Positions 30,057 to 40,860 of a stretch of 64,000 nucleotides of DNA are shown piece by piece. Position numbers and translations under genes: made by a program. The notes beneath the pieces were generated by a model. That model was not told where the DNA came from and did not search any database. It worked only from the letters and a program-made list of their open reading frames with translations. The DNA is from Melieria omissa (Eukaryota > Arthropoda > Insecta > Diptera > Ulidiidae). Position 1 is the stretch's first letter, and each line of letters begins with the position of its first letter. The DNA is taken from NCBI GenBank assembly GCA_963971225.1, contig OZ020270.1, positions 18,647,488 through 18,711,487 on the forward strand, given 5' to 3'.

Positions 30057-33000
30057 TTATCTGTTTGGATCCCTGTAGATCCAAACGGGATCTTTTGGGA
30101 ACCATTTGGTCTTTGCGAGGAAATTATGTAGATCGGTTATCTGTGCATCTGCTACTTCCTCGAGCCCGTCAAAGAACCTTGCCCCAAGAGTCTGGAGCCG
30201 TCGTCCTTGTAGTGATGGGCAGTGGCATAGCAGGTGCTCGACCGATTCGACTGCATCCTCATCTCCACAGCTTCTGCATACATCGTCGGTCGCCAAACGC
30301 CATTTGCATAACATGACACCAATGGCGCAGTGACCTGTCATTACCCCCGTAACCATGCGTACAGCATGTTTGTCGAGGCGCAGAAGGCACTTACTTTTCC
30401 TCGTGTTGAGTGCTGGCCATAGGGTGCGTGCAATCTTGCAATCGCACCTGGTTGTCCAGGCTCTATTCGTGGCTCGTGTAAGCCACTCTCCTATTGAACC
30501 CATCATAGCAGAGATCGGTGGTAGCACCGTGTTGACCGCCTCGTACGCCAGCATAGCTGACCCTGCACGGGCTAGTTCGTCCGCTTGCCCGTTCCCTTCG
30601 ATATCACTATGTCCGGGAACCCAGCACAGACGAACCCTGCATTGCCGTATGCCACCTAGTGCTTTCCGACAGTCTAGTACTACCTTTGACTTCACTACAG
30701 TGGATTCAATTGCTTTAAGAGCAGCCTGACTATCAACACAAATGACGGCCATACTAAGTGCCGAATGTTTTATGTGTTCCGCTGCTTTCATGATGGCGAA
30801 AACCTCCGACTGAAAAACGCTGCAATAGTCTGGTAGTCTATAAGACCAGTAGACATTTTGCGTTTCACAGTAGACACCCGCTCCAGTTCCATCCTCTGTC
30901 TTCGAGCCGTCGGTGAAGTAGACTCCCGCAGAGCCTTCCACCTCGGGCTGTTGCCAGTTGTCCCTGGAGGGGTAGTCAATGGGAATCTTCGATTCGAAGT
31001 CATTGCGCTTTACCAGGAAGTCAGTGGCCTTATCTAGAAGACCTTGTCCGGTAGAGCTAGGCATAAGAACGTTCAGAATGCTGGAATGTCCGTAGCCGCC
31101 TTGCCTCAGCTGGTTAGACTCCCTCAATCTGAGGATTGTCTTTGCTGCGCTGGCCTTTACGAACAGGTCCACTGGGGGAAGGTGCAGAAACATCTCCAGA
31201 GCCATTCGTGGAGCGCTTTTAGCCGCCCCTGTAATCGCCAACGTGGCAAGTCTCTGCACCTTTCCCAGATTGCTCTGATTGCTCTTTTTGTCCATGGCTG
31301 GCCACCACACATGACAACCGTAGGCAATGATGGGTCTGATTATCGCCGTATACATCCAATGGATAATATACGGTTTTAATCCCCATCTTTTACCGAAGGC
31401 TCGCTTGCAGGCATACAGCGCATTGAGCCCCTTTTTCATTCTTTCCTCAATGTTCCGCTTCCACGAAAGTTTTGAGTCCAGAATTATGCCAAGATATTTG
31501 GCCTCTTTTGATAGTTTCAGGGGATGCCCTTCCACACAGGGAAGAGCAAATTCCTGAATCTTCGTTTTCTTGGTGAACAGGACCAGTTCGGTCTTTTCGG
31601 GATTTATCCCTAGACCGTTGTCTCTCGCCCACACTGACAATTCGGCTAATGAGGATTCCATCAATTCACTGATAGTAGGCAAAAATTTGCCTTGTATCAT
31701 GATGACGATGTCGTCCGCGTAGGCCACTATTCTAATGCGTCTTCTCTGAAAGACTCTTAGAATCTCATCAACTACCAACAGCCATAAAAGAGGGGATAGC
31801 CCCCCACCTTGGGGTGTTCCCCTTGTGGCTCTCCTTCTGATGGAAGCCGGTCCTATCGTTGAGTTGATTATCCTGTCTTGCAGCATCGTTTCAACCCAAC
31901 CGATGACGAAGCTTTCCACGCTATGTGCACGAAGTGCTCTTGTTATGGCCTCAGTGGTGACATTGTTGAAAGCCCCCTCTATATCGAGGAAAGCAGCCAT
32001 TGTGTACTCCTTTGAGGCCAAAGAATTCTCTATGGGATCTACAACGCTGTGCAGTGCACTGTCTACCGACCTCCCCTGGAGGTAGGCGTGTTGTGCACTA
32101 CAGAGTTCAGAAGATAGTCCCCGGTTGTCTCTTATATGTCTGTCCAGTAACCTCTCCAGCATTTTCAATAAGAATGAGGAGAGGCTGATAGGTCTATAGT
32201 CTTTAGCCGTAGTGTGGCTGGGCTTTCCTGCCTTCGGTATAAAAACTACTTTGACCTCTCTCCACTGCTTTGGAACTACATTCCCTAGTAGGCATCCCTT
32301 GAAGATGTTTACCAGGGGTTGTAGAATACAGTCTCCGGCCTGTTGTAGCATTGCTGGAATGATACCGTCAGGGCCCGCGGACTTGAAGGGGTCGAACGAC
32401 CTTGTTGCCCATTCGACCTTATCTTTGTCCACTATTTTGGCGACAGTTTCCGGTGGTGTAGTGGTTCCGAGTTGCTCACGGAGATTATCCGAGTCAGTGG
32501 GAACCTGACACTGAGGAAAGTGTGCCTCCATTAGAGTCTCAAGCGATTCCTTACTGGACTCTGTCCATGATCCGTCCGGCTTGCGGATGCAGCTAAGAGC
32601 GCAATGCTGCTTAGACAGAACTTTCCTTAGCCTGGACGCCTCATTGACACAGTCTATGGATTCGCAGTAGACTCTCCATGATTCTCTTTTGGCTTTACTA
32701 ATAGCCTTCTTGAAGGCGTTGAAACTGGATCGGTACGCGTCCCAGTCCCTTTCCTCCCCGCTTAGCTTTGCCCTATTGAACAGTCGCCTAGTCTTCTGAC
32801 GTAGTAGTCGGAGTTCAAGATTCCACCAGCTGTCGCTGTGCTTCCTCTTGACACGACTTATCGTACAGGAAGACTTAAAAGCAGCGTTCAAAGTTCCCGT
32901 TAGGAGTTCAACCGAGTTCTCAATCGCGCGTTCGTCTGTGACTAGGGCGAAACGTTTCGGCCTCAGTCTTGAACGAACGATGGTCGCGAATTTCTCCCAG

Positions 33001-33728
33001 TTTGTACTCCTTGGGTTCAGAGGTGGTGGGGTGCAAGCCGTGTCAAACTTGACATTGAAAAGTATTCGGTTGTGGTCCGAGAAGGAACAGCCGTCCGATG
33101 CCCTCCAGTTGTCAACCCTGACGTCGCTTGCCTCGGAAAGTAGAGTCAAATCAATTACCTCTTCCCTGACCCTATTCTGAAAGGTGGGCGTGTTGCCCTT
33201 ATTACAGATAGATAGAGAGGTGGAAAGGATAAATTTAAAAATTGACTCACCTCTAGCGTTGATGTTGCTGCTTCCCCATTGCGTGTGATGGCCGTTGGCG
33301 TCGCAGCCCAGCACCAGCGCGTGCCGTTTCGCACTGGCGAAGCCGTCCAGGTCTGGGACCTCCTGGGATGGTGGGTCCAGCTCCTCGTACGGCAGGTACG
33401 CTGACGCCAGAATCAGGCTATGCCCTGCTCTTCGTTCAACCATACCCGCCGTTAGGTCTCCATTGCTGTATTGGGAGAGAAGAAATAGATTAATGTCATT
33501 CTTAACCACTATACAGGCTCGTAACCTACCTTCGGTTGAGGGTTGATATGATTTATATCGACCCGACCCCAATCCAGAAATTTTGGATCTTACAATCCAC
33601 GGTTCCTGAATCAGGGCCACATCGATATCCTCCTCCTCCATGAACCTCATCAAGTCGTGGGTTGCTGCTTTGGAGTGATGCAAGTTAATTTGCACCACTC
33701 GTAGCTGTTCCTTCAGTGGCTTGCTCAC
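30057..33728 (-). CDS. LOA-type LINE ORF2: endonuclease, RT, RNase H (intact)
   Basis: The 1,223-residue frame starts at an ATG 41 bp inside ORF1. Endonuclease: QINLHHSKAA (Asn), LIQEPWI (Glu), LGCDANGHH, CSFSDHNRILF (Asp/His). RT (roughly residues 430-720): SAGPDGIIPAML, VFIPKAGKPS, YRPISLSSFL, AAFLDIEGAFNN, GTPQGGGLSPLLW and AYADDIVIM. RNase H (roughly 910-1050): YFTDGSKTEDGTGAG, FQSEVFAI, CVDSQAALKA and WVPGHSDIEGNGQADELA. The end has CRSCGDEDAVESVEHLLCHC, a CCHC-type motif. All recognised catalytic motifs are present, so the enzyme could be active. Confidence 0.92.
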   Translation of the reverse strand: MSKPLKEQLRVVQINLHHSKAATHDLMRFMEEEDIDVALIQEPWIVRSKISGLGSGRYKSYQPSTEGRLRACIVVKNDINLFLLSQYSNGDLTAGMVERRAGHSLILASAYLPYEELDPPSQEVPDLDGFASAKRHALVLGCDANGHHTQWGSSNINARGESIFKFILSTSLSICNKGNTPTFQNRVREEVIDLTLLSEASDVRVDNWRASDGCSFSDHNRILFNVKFDTACTPPPLNPRSTNWEKFATIVRSRLRPKRFALVTDERAIENSVELLTGTLNAAFKSSCTISRVKRKHSDSWWNLELRLLRQKTRRLFNRAKLSGEERDWDAYRSSFNAFKKAISKAKRESWRVYCESIDCVNEASRLRKVLSKQHCALSCIRKPDGSWTESSKESLETLMEAHFPQCQVPTDSDNLREQLGTTTPPETVAKIVDKDKVEWATRSFDPFKSAGPDGIIPAMLQQAGDCILQPLVNIFKGCLLGNVVPKQWREVKVVFIPKAGKPSHTTAKDYRPISLSSFLLKMLERLLDRHIRDNRGLSSELCSAQHAYLQGRSVDSALHSVVDPIENSLASKEYTMAAFLDIEGAFNNVTTEAITRALRAHSVESFVIGWVETMLQDRIINSTIGPASIRRRATRGTPQGGGLSPLLWLLVVDEILRVFQRRRIRIVAYADDIVIMIQGKFLPTISELMESSLAELSVWARDNGLGINPEKTELVLFTKKTKIQEFALPCVEGHPLKLSKEAKYLGIILDSKLSWKRNIEERMKKGLNALYACKRAFGKRWGLKPYIIHWMYTAIIRPIIAYGCHVWWPAMDKKSNQSNLGKVQRLATLAITGAAKSAPRMALEMFLHLPPVDLFVKASAAKTILRLRESNQLRQGGYGHSSILNVLMPSSTGQGLLDKATDFLVKRNDFESKIPIDYPSRDNWQQPEVEGSAGVYFTDGSKTEDGTGAGVYCETQNVYWSYRLPDYCSVFQSEVFAIMKAAEHIKHSALSMAVICVDSQAALKAIESTVVKSKVVLDCRKALGGIRQCRVRLCWVPGHSDIEGNGQADELARAGSAMLAYEAVNTVLPPISAMMGSIGEWLTRATNRAWTTRCDCKIARTLWPALNTRKSKCLLRLDKHAVRMVTGVMTGHCAIGVMLCKWRLATDDVCRSCGDEDAVESVEHLLCHCPSLQGRRLQTLGARFFDGLEEVADAQITDLHNFLAKTKWFPKDPVWIYRDPNR

Positions 33729-35015
33729 GGTTACCCGGAAAACGTGCCTTGATGGAACCCAACCCGAACTTGATGACGCCCGAGCGTTGAATGAGGTGAG
33801 TGTATGACTGACGATCGATAGCGATCGTCAGATCATTTCCCATGCCATTCCTGCTCTTCGTGTTCGTCAGAACTCTCCAATTCTGGACCGCCAGCTCCCT
33901 GTTTTGCACGCCTATAATCTTCAGCATGGATTCAGCCTCCGGAACCGGGGGCGGAATCCAGACCGAGACTATAGGCCTCAAAGGGAGGATGGATCGGGAG
34001 ACGACCTCTAACTTGGCGCCCGGCCAGAGTTCGCCCAGGCCACCGATTGCGGAACGGATGAAATCCAAAGATTTCGTGTTCCCACAGCCGATGACCTTGA
34101 CGCCCTTCTGCCAGCCCGCTCCGTCGAAGACGGTCTCCTCCCCATCAGCCCGAACTATGGCATCCAGAATTTTTGATTCAACAAGCAGCCAGTTGGCGGC
34201 CGAAATTTTCCCGTCGGGATCGTTCCGGTCAATAACAGCTGCTTGCAACTCATTGGGGACGGAAAAACTGGTAGACTGGTGGGTCTTTGGTTTTTTCGCC
34301 TCCTTCTGAGCATCCTCACCGGATCTGGCCCTCTTGGCAGCCTTGCCAGCCTTGGGGGTAGCCGTGGCTGTTTTTGGGCCGTCCCCGGTGATGATCGGCT
34401 TGCTAGTCCTTTTGGCAGCTTGAACAGCAGCAGCCGCAGTATTACCAGCGACCACTGCTGTCTTACCGCTGACGGCGGGAACCGCGCCGGCTGGGTCCTT
34501 AGCAGCCTTGCCACTAGGTGGCTTGTTGGCTGCAGCGTGGACTGCCGTCGCGCTCTCCCCCCCGCGGGAGCTGCCTTAGGGCCATGTGGGGCCTCAGGTT
34601 TCCCTGGCTCCGCCGATCCGACTGTTGCCGTTTTTCTTTCGAACTTTGCAACAATCTTCTGGTGTTTCTTGATGAGAAGTTTGTCCCTGTTTGTCAGGGA
34701 CGACGGTTCCACCAAGCTCATTTTGCGGAGGTACTGAGCTGAACATTTGTAAGCCTTACGTGCTTTCTTATCAGCGGTTCTCTCCTCAGCTTTAGTCTCC
34801 TTCGGGGGCTCACCTAGCAAAGTGGCTTCCAGATCAGGGTCCAGAGTTTCGATGCTGCTACCTTGTGATAGGGTGGTAGCCTCATCGTCGGTGGCAGCAC
34901 CGATTCGCAGACCGCACAATCTGGAGCCTATGTCTAGGCCCTCCTCATTCGACTTTAAGGCTGGTTGTCGCTGAAGCGACATTGCCTTCTTCCCAGTAGC
35001 ATTAGTAGACTGCAT
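33685..35015 (-). pseudogene. LOA-type LINE ORF1, single frameshift at a G run
   Basis: ORF1 likely starts at the ATG at 35013-35015 (MQSTNATGKKAM). It runs in one frame through a Lys-rich segment to a run of seven G on the minus strand (34558-34564 region). It continues one frame over as TAVVAGNTAAAAVQAAKR, with KVIGCGNTKSLDF, SVWIPPPVPEAESM and RVLTNTKSRNG, resembling the DUF4780-like region of LOA ORF1 proteins. It ends at 33685 inside ORF2. The shift is a lost G, an assembly error, or a slippage site: the G run is in phase as a G_GGG_GGG heptamer. Confidence 0.75.
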
Positions 35016-35451
35016 GACCTGGGGTCCCGTCACACAGCCTGAGAAGTTGCTGGATATCGACGCCAGGTGGCCTTCTCGCTCACCACCTACCGCCGGTACT
35101 GGGCATCCGACTCCCTGCACCGTAACTACGTTCTTTTCCTCAGCCACCACAGACGGACGGAAAGATACCACTTCCCTGTGGGATTTCTTTAAAGTCTGCC
35201 ATCCCACGCACAAAAAGACTCGGACTCGACCGCCCCTAACCTGGGGAAAACAGACGTCGTTGTGTGCCGCCCCTAACCTGGGGAACAGACGCACACTGGG
35301 TAGGTCTTAGTTGTTGCTCCTCAACCGGCCTGCCTAACGTGGGAACCCCTGTCAGGAGGCAGCGCAATTGCTGCCTCCGGTCAGTATAGTCCGGTGAATC
35401 ATTGCTAACGTAAGCCCCCACACCGCGTCAAGGTGCCTACCCGAGTGGGGG
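35016..35451 (-). promoter_or_regulatory. LOA-type LINE 5' UTR, presumed internal promoter
   Basis: This GC-richer segment lies between the right TSD and the ORF1 start. Full-length LINEs carry their promoter here by family knowledge; I see no specific promoter motif. Two near-identical stretches, CGCCCCTAACCTGGGGAA, occur near 35231 and 35270 (39 bp apart). Confidence 0.5.
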
Positions 35452-35722
35452 TTACACACATGTTACCACTTTGCTTGCTCAACACAGACTCGACCCCTTG
35501 CGGTGCAGTTTCTTATCGCGCAGAAGTTTCTTGCACATTCCAGTTTTACTTTCTATCTCGATTGTTCTAGCAAAGCTCATTACCTTTCGCGAACCATCCT
35601 TGCCATATCGGACTATACCAAGCGAATTATACCAAATTCGCCGTACTTAGAAGTTCATGCCTAAAAGTATGCTTGGAAAAGCATTCGTACATAGAAAAGC
35701 ATTCAGCACAGAGTGCCTTATC
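35452..35722 (-). repeat. Gypsy 5' LTR, part after the LINE insertion
   Basis: The right TSD copy is followed by CCACTTTGCTTGCTCAACAC and the rest of the LTR as far as GCCTTATC. The terminal GTTTCA is missing. Directly after it, in opposite orientation, begins pol of another gypsy copy. Confidence 0.85.
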
Positions 35723-35746
35723 TGGACCTGGAAGGTTCCTGTCCTG

Positions 35747-38415
35747 AGGTATGCCAACGTTGAATTCCCCCTGCACACTGGCTATGAGCGAAGCGTGGCG
35801 GTAAGGAAAGTTGTCTCGTGTCAACACCAGAAGATACCAGCAAATTCCGAGGCGATTGTGTAGGCAAAGGTGGACGAGGAAGATGGGATAAGTCGGCTGT
35901 GGGTTGTAGAAGCGCCAAAACAAGGATACGACAACATAATTATTGGACGTACATTAGTGGAACCCAAAAATGGAAAAATACCAGTCAGGATACTCAACCC
36001 ACTGAACACACCCAGATATGTCGGAAAAGATGCGGTCATTGGCGAGTGTAGAGAGGCTGAAGCAGTTGTCAATTGCGAAAGCAGTCCACCCGGAGGAAGT
36101 AAGAAAAGCGGTTCTAACATGGACGCCATATCGCAGAACCAGTGGAGCAGCGAATTGACAGCCGAGCAGAAACAGAAGGCATGGTCACTCCTGCAGCACT
36201 ATGGGTCAATATTTGCAACAGAAGCGGGCGGAAGAACAGCCATAGTGAAGCACAACATCGACACCGGAAGTGCGAAACCAATCAGCCAACCGCCAAGACG
36301 AGTTCCTCTGGCCAAGAGGGAAGAGGTCACAAATTTGATTGACAACATGCATAAAGAAAAGGTCATAGAGCCTTCATCAGGCCCTTGGTGTTCGCCGGTC
36401 GTGCTAGTCAAGAAAAAGGATGGCAGTACCCGATTTTGTGTGGACTATCGAAAGCTCAATGACGTGACCAAGAAGGACAGCTATCCACTACCTCGGATCG
36501 ATGACACCCTGGACACACTCTCAGGCACACAGTGGTTTTTCACACTCGACTAAGGCAGCAGCTATTGGCAGGTGGAGCTTGCAGAGAAGGACAGGGAGAA
36601 AACGGCTTTTAGTGTTGGCGACGGTTTGTGGCAGTTCACCGTCATGCCGTTTGGACTCTGCAACGCACCGGCAACATTCTCGCGGCTAATGGAACGTGTG
36701 CTAAGAGGGCTGCATTGGCGGACGTGTCTGGTATACCTCGACGACATAATCGTGATGGGCAAAAGCTTCGACGACCACCTGGAAAAGCTGAAGGAGGTAT
36801 TTGAGCGAATACATAAAGCCGGCCTTAAGCTCAACCCAAAGAAGTGCTCGCTGTTGGGCTGTGGGCATAGTATTGGCGGTGTGCTATCACAGATAATATG
36901 TAGATGGCCAAGAACAAGTGATAGCTTATTACAGCAAAATTTTGTCAAAGCCTGAACGAAACTACTGTGTGACACGAAGGGAGTTGCTGGCAGTATTGGA
37001 ATGCGTGAAACACTTCCACAAATACCTGTATGGGCAAAAGTTTCGCCTGCGCACAGATCATGCGGCATTGAAATGAATACTGAGCTTTAAAGATCCGGAA
37101 GGCCAATTGGCGCGGTGGATCGAGCGGCTGCAGAGCTACGACTACACGGTAGAGCATCGCAAGGGTAGCAGCGATGGAATTGCCGATGCCTTGTCACGCC
37201 GTCCGTGCAAAACCGAATGCAGGACGTAGGATTGGTCAGCGTTATACCAGAGGAAGAGTGGTCTGCGGAGAGGATACAAAAGGACCAGCGCTAGGATACA
37301 GATCTTAAAAAAATCATTGAAGGCAAGGAGCAAAGCGCACGTCCAGACTGGCAGGAGATGGCCGGTGAAGGCCCGATCGCGAAGGCTTACTGGACGCAGT
37401 GGCAAAGCCTGCGGCTGTCTGATGGCTGCCTATACCGCGAGTGGGAGAGTGAGGATGGCCGGACCAGCAATTCCCTAATTGTAGTCCCGAAATGCAGGAT
37501 CACTAAGGTGATCGAGGCACACCATAACGACTCCAGCGGAGGGCACCTAGGCATCACAAAAACTGTCGCCAAAATAAAAAGACGATTCTACTGGGTAGGA
37601 TGCCAGGAGTCTGTCGCCAATTGGATAAAGAGCTGTGATCGATGTTCGGCTGCGAAAGGGCCGACAAGAAGATCTCGGGGCCGCATGCAGCAGACAACTG
37701 GGTCGCCACATTTGGAGTTCCACTGGAGTTGCACTCGGATCAAGGCCGGAATTTTGAGTCTCTGGTATTGAAGGAAGTGTGTGGACTACTAGGAATAAGG
37801 AAAACTCGCACCTGTTCTTTGCATCCTCAGTCCGACGGCATGGTGAAACGATTCAATCGGACGCTGGAAGAAAATCTGCGGAAAATAGTAGGCAGGAATC
37901 AAAAGGATTGGGACACGCATATTCCGCTGTTCTTAATGGCGTATAGGTCCCCGCACGATACGACATCACTCACTCCAGCCCGAGCAGTGTTCGGCACGGA
38001 GCTGAGGTTACCTGCTGACTTGAAGTTCGGAGTGGTCAGCACGACGGAAGGCGCTAAGACTGATTACGCAATTAATAAGCGATCAGAGCTGGAAGACATC
38101 CACAAGTTTATAAGGGACCGTATCCAACTGGTCAGCGATAAGATGAAAGCCAGATATGATCTACGAGCTAACACAGCGGGGCTCCAAGAAGGCGATCTGG
38201 TAATGCTTTACAACCCGCAGCGCAGGAAAGGTTTGTCTCCAAAGCTTCAAACGTCATGGGAAGGACCGTACAAAGTCGTGACCAGGATTAATGACGTGGT
38301 GTACTGGGTTCAACGCTGCGGCAACAGAAACGCGAGGTTGAAAGTAGTCAATTTGGAGCGCCTGACGTCTTACTCCGGCGGAGCCTCGGCACTTGTTCGG
38401 GACGAACTTGTCTAA
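35747..38415 (+). pseudogene. Gypsy pol: RT, RNase H, integrase (multiple breaks)
   Basis: RT (35870-36850) has WCSPVVLVKKKDGSTRFC, DYRKLN, then TLD followed by TAA (36551-36553), VMPFGLCNAPATF and LVYLDDIIV, the catalytic motif. A deletion near 36850-36880 removes the RT connection and the RNase H start. RNase H ends with RTDHAALK then TGA, and DGIADALSR. Integrase keeps the HNDSSGGHLGI zinc region and the DQGRNF catalytic Asp, but the part with the first Asp is deleted near 37690, and the catalytic Glu position reads Lys (DGMVKRFNR). A C-terminal GPYKVVTRIND segment follows. Dead. Confidence 0.88.
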
Positions 38416-38426
38416 GTGATGGGCAG

Positions 38427-38849
38427 TGAAACGATAAGGCACTCTGTGCTGAATGCTTTTCTATGCACGAATGCTTTTCCAAGCATACGTTTAGGCATGC
38501 ACTTTGAAGTACGGTGAATTTGGTATAATTCGCTTGGTATAGTCCGATATGGCAAGGATGGTTCGCGAAAGGTGATGAGCTTTGCTAGAACAATCGAGAT
38601 AGAAAGTAAAACTGGAATGTGCAAGAAACTTCGGCGCGAAAAGAAAACTGGTATAAAAACAGCAGTGTGCTGCGCAAGGGGTCGAGTCTGTGTTAAGCAA
38701 GCAAAGTGGTAACAAGTGTAGATACAAGCAAAGTGTAAATCTGTAAATAAAGTGATTGCTAGTTTCTGACTGCGTTTTGCGCTAAATAATTGAAGTTGTT
38801 TTATTTTCAAACACAATCCAAACGAATCTGTGAAGTAATTTTCGTAACA
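38427..38849 (+). repeat. Gypsy 3' LTR (423 bp)
   Basis: It begins TGAAACGATAAGGC after a purine-rich GATGGGCAG and ends TTTTCGTAACA. TATAAAA occurs near 38651 and AATAAA near 38745. It is the reference orientation for the other LTR copies. Confidence 0.9.
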
Positions 38850-38927
38850 GTATCATAGCAAAATCTGTCGGATTTTTTCGGCTTCCCATTTAAATGTACT
38901 TAACTTAGTAATGTACTTAACTTAGCA

Positions 38928-39253
38928 GCCGCCGTGGCTCAGTTGGTTAGTGCGCGGTCCAAGCGAGTCGAATGCAGAGCGACGCAAGTTCGAATTCTGC
39001 ATGTAGTAACACCTAAAAAAAATAACGGGAAACTCGTTTTCTCTTTCGGTGGCTGTCCTCTCAGCTGGAAATGGCAAACCTCTGAGAGTAAAAATTGCCT
39101 ATGAGAAAGCTCCCAACCTGCCGTTCGGAACCGGCATAAAACTGTAGGTCCCTTCCACCCGCGTACAAATTCACACGCACAACACGGGTGGTTGCGGGAA
39201 GCTAGGCCTTAGTCTCGCGTAAGCGGGCTGTCGTGCCAGTCAATTATTAAAAA
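38928..39253 (+). mobile_element. tRNA-derived SINE
   Basis: The head carries RNA polymerase III promoter boxes: box A-like TGGCTCAGTTGG (38935-38946) and box B-like AGTTCGAATTC (38987-38997), at a tRNA-like spacing. A body with TGCCGTTCGGAACCGGC and AAACTGTAGGTCCC follows, shared with 2556-2645. It ends in a very long TTA repeat. The box spacing is right but a full cloverleaf is not formed, so it is a SINE and not a tRNA gene. Its mobilising LINE is not proven. Confidence 0.85.
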
Positions 39254-40849
<1,596 letters not shown>

Positions 40850-40860
40850 CTGTCCATCGC

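Larger units (their letters stand above)
29950..35451 (-). mobile_element. Full-length LOA-type LINE
   Basis: A 5,502-bp insertion with a perfect 14-bp TSD, TTACACACATGTTA (29936-29949 and 35452-35465). On the minus strand it has a 5' UTR (35451 to about 35016), ORF1, an overlapping ORF2 and a 3' UTR ending in CCTAA pentamers. ORF2 carries endonuclease, RT and RNase H; ORF1 lacks CCHC knuckles and resembles LOA/Outcast ORF1. I favour LOA over I or R1 on this basis. It is nearly intact and may be recent. Confidence 0.9.
27303..35722 (-). mobile_element. Non-autonomous gypsy element, split by a LOA LINE
   Basis: Minus-strand element: 3' LTR remnant (27303-27674), shortened internal region (27675-29804) and 5' LTR (29805-29949 plus 35466-35722), with a LINE inserted into the 5' LTR and flanked by a 14-bp TSD. 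The 3' LTR has lost its first ~90 bp and the 5' LTR its last few bases, so no TSD remains. The internal region has the same Gag-to-integrase deletion as the copy at 40447-43580. The primer site next to 29805 is degenerate. Confidence 0.85.
35723..38849 (+). mobile_element. Gypsy copy with broken pol, 5'-truncated
   Basis: Plus-strand member of the same gypsy family. The 5' LTR, Gag and protease start are gone; it begins abruptly at 35723 against the LTR of the neighbouring inverted copy. It keeps RT, part of RNase H, integrase and the 3' LTR (38427-38849), followed by GTAT. It shows what pol of the family looks like and which parts the two Gag-integrase copies lost. Confidence 0.88.

Noticed and set aside
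34155..35294. 379-codon frame starting at 35294 as an independent gene
   Set aside because: Its first part is LINE 5' UTR, and its last part is out-of-frame reading of ORF1 after the G run.
36542..36553. Selenocysteine or readthrough at the stop in gypsy RT
   Set aside because: It is TAA in a copy with many other breaks; simple decay explains it.
38928..39010. tRNA gene
   Set aside because: Box A and box B are present, but I cannot fold a full cloverleaf and the sequence runs on into a SINE body.
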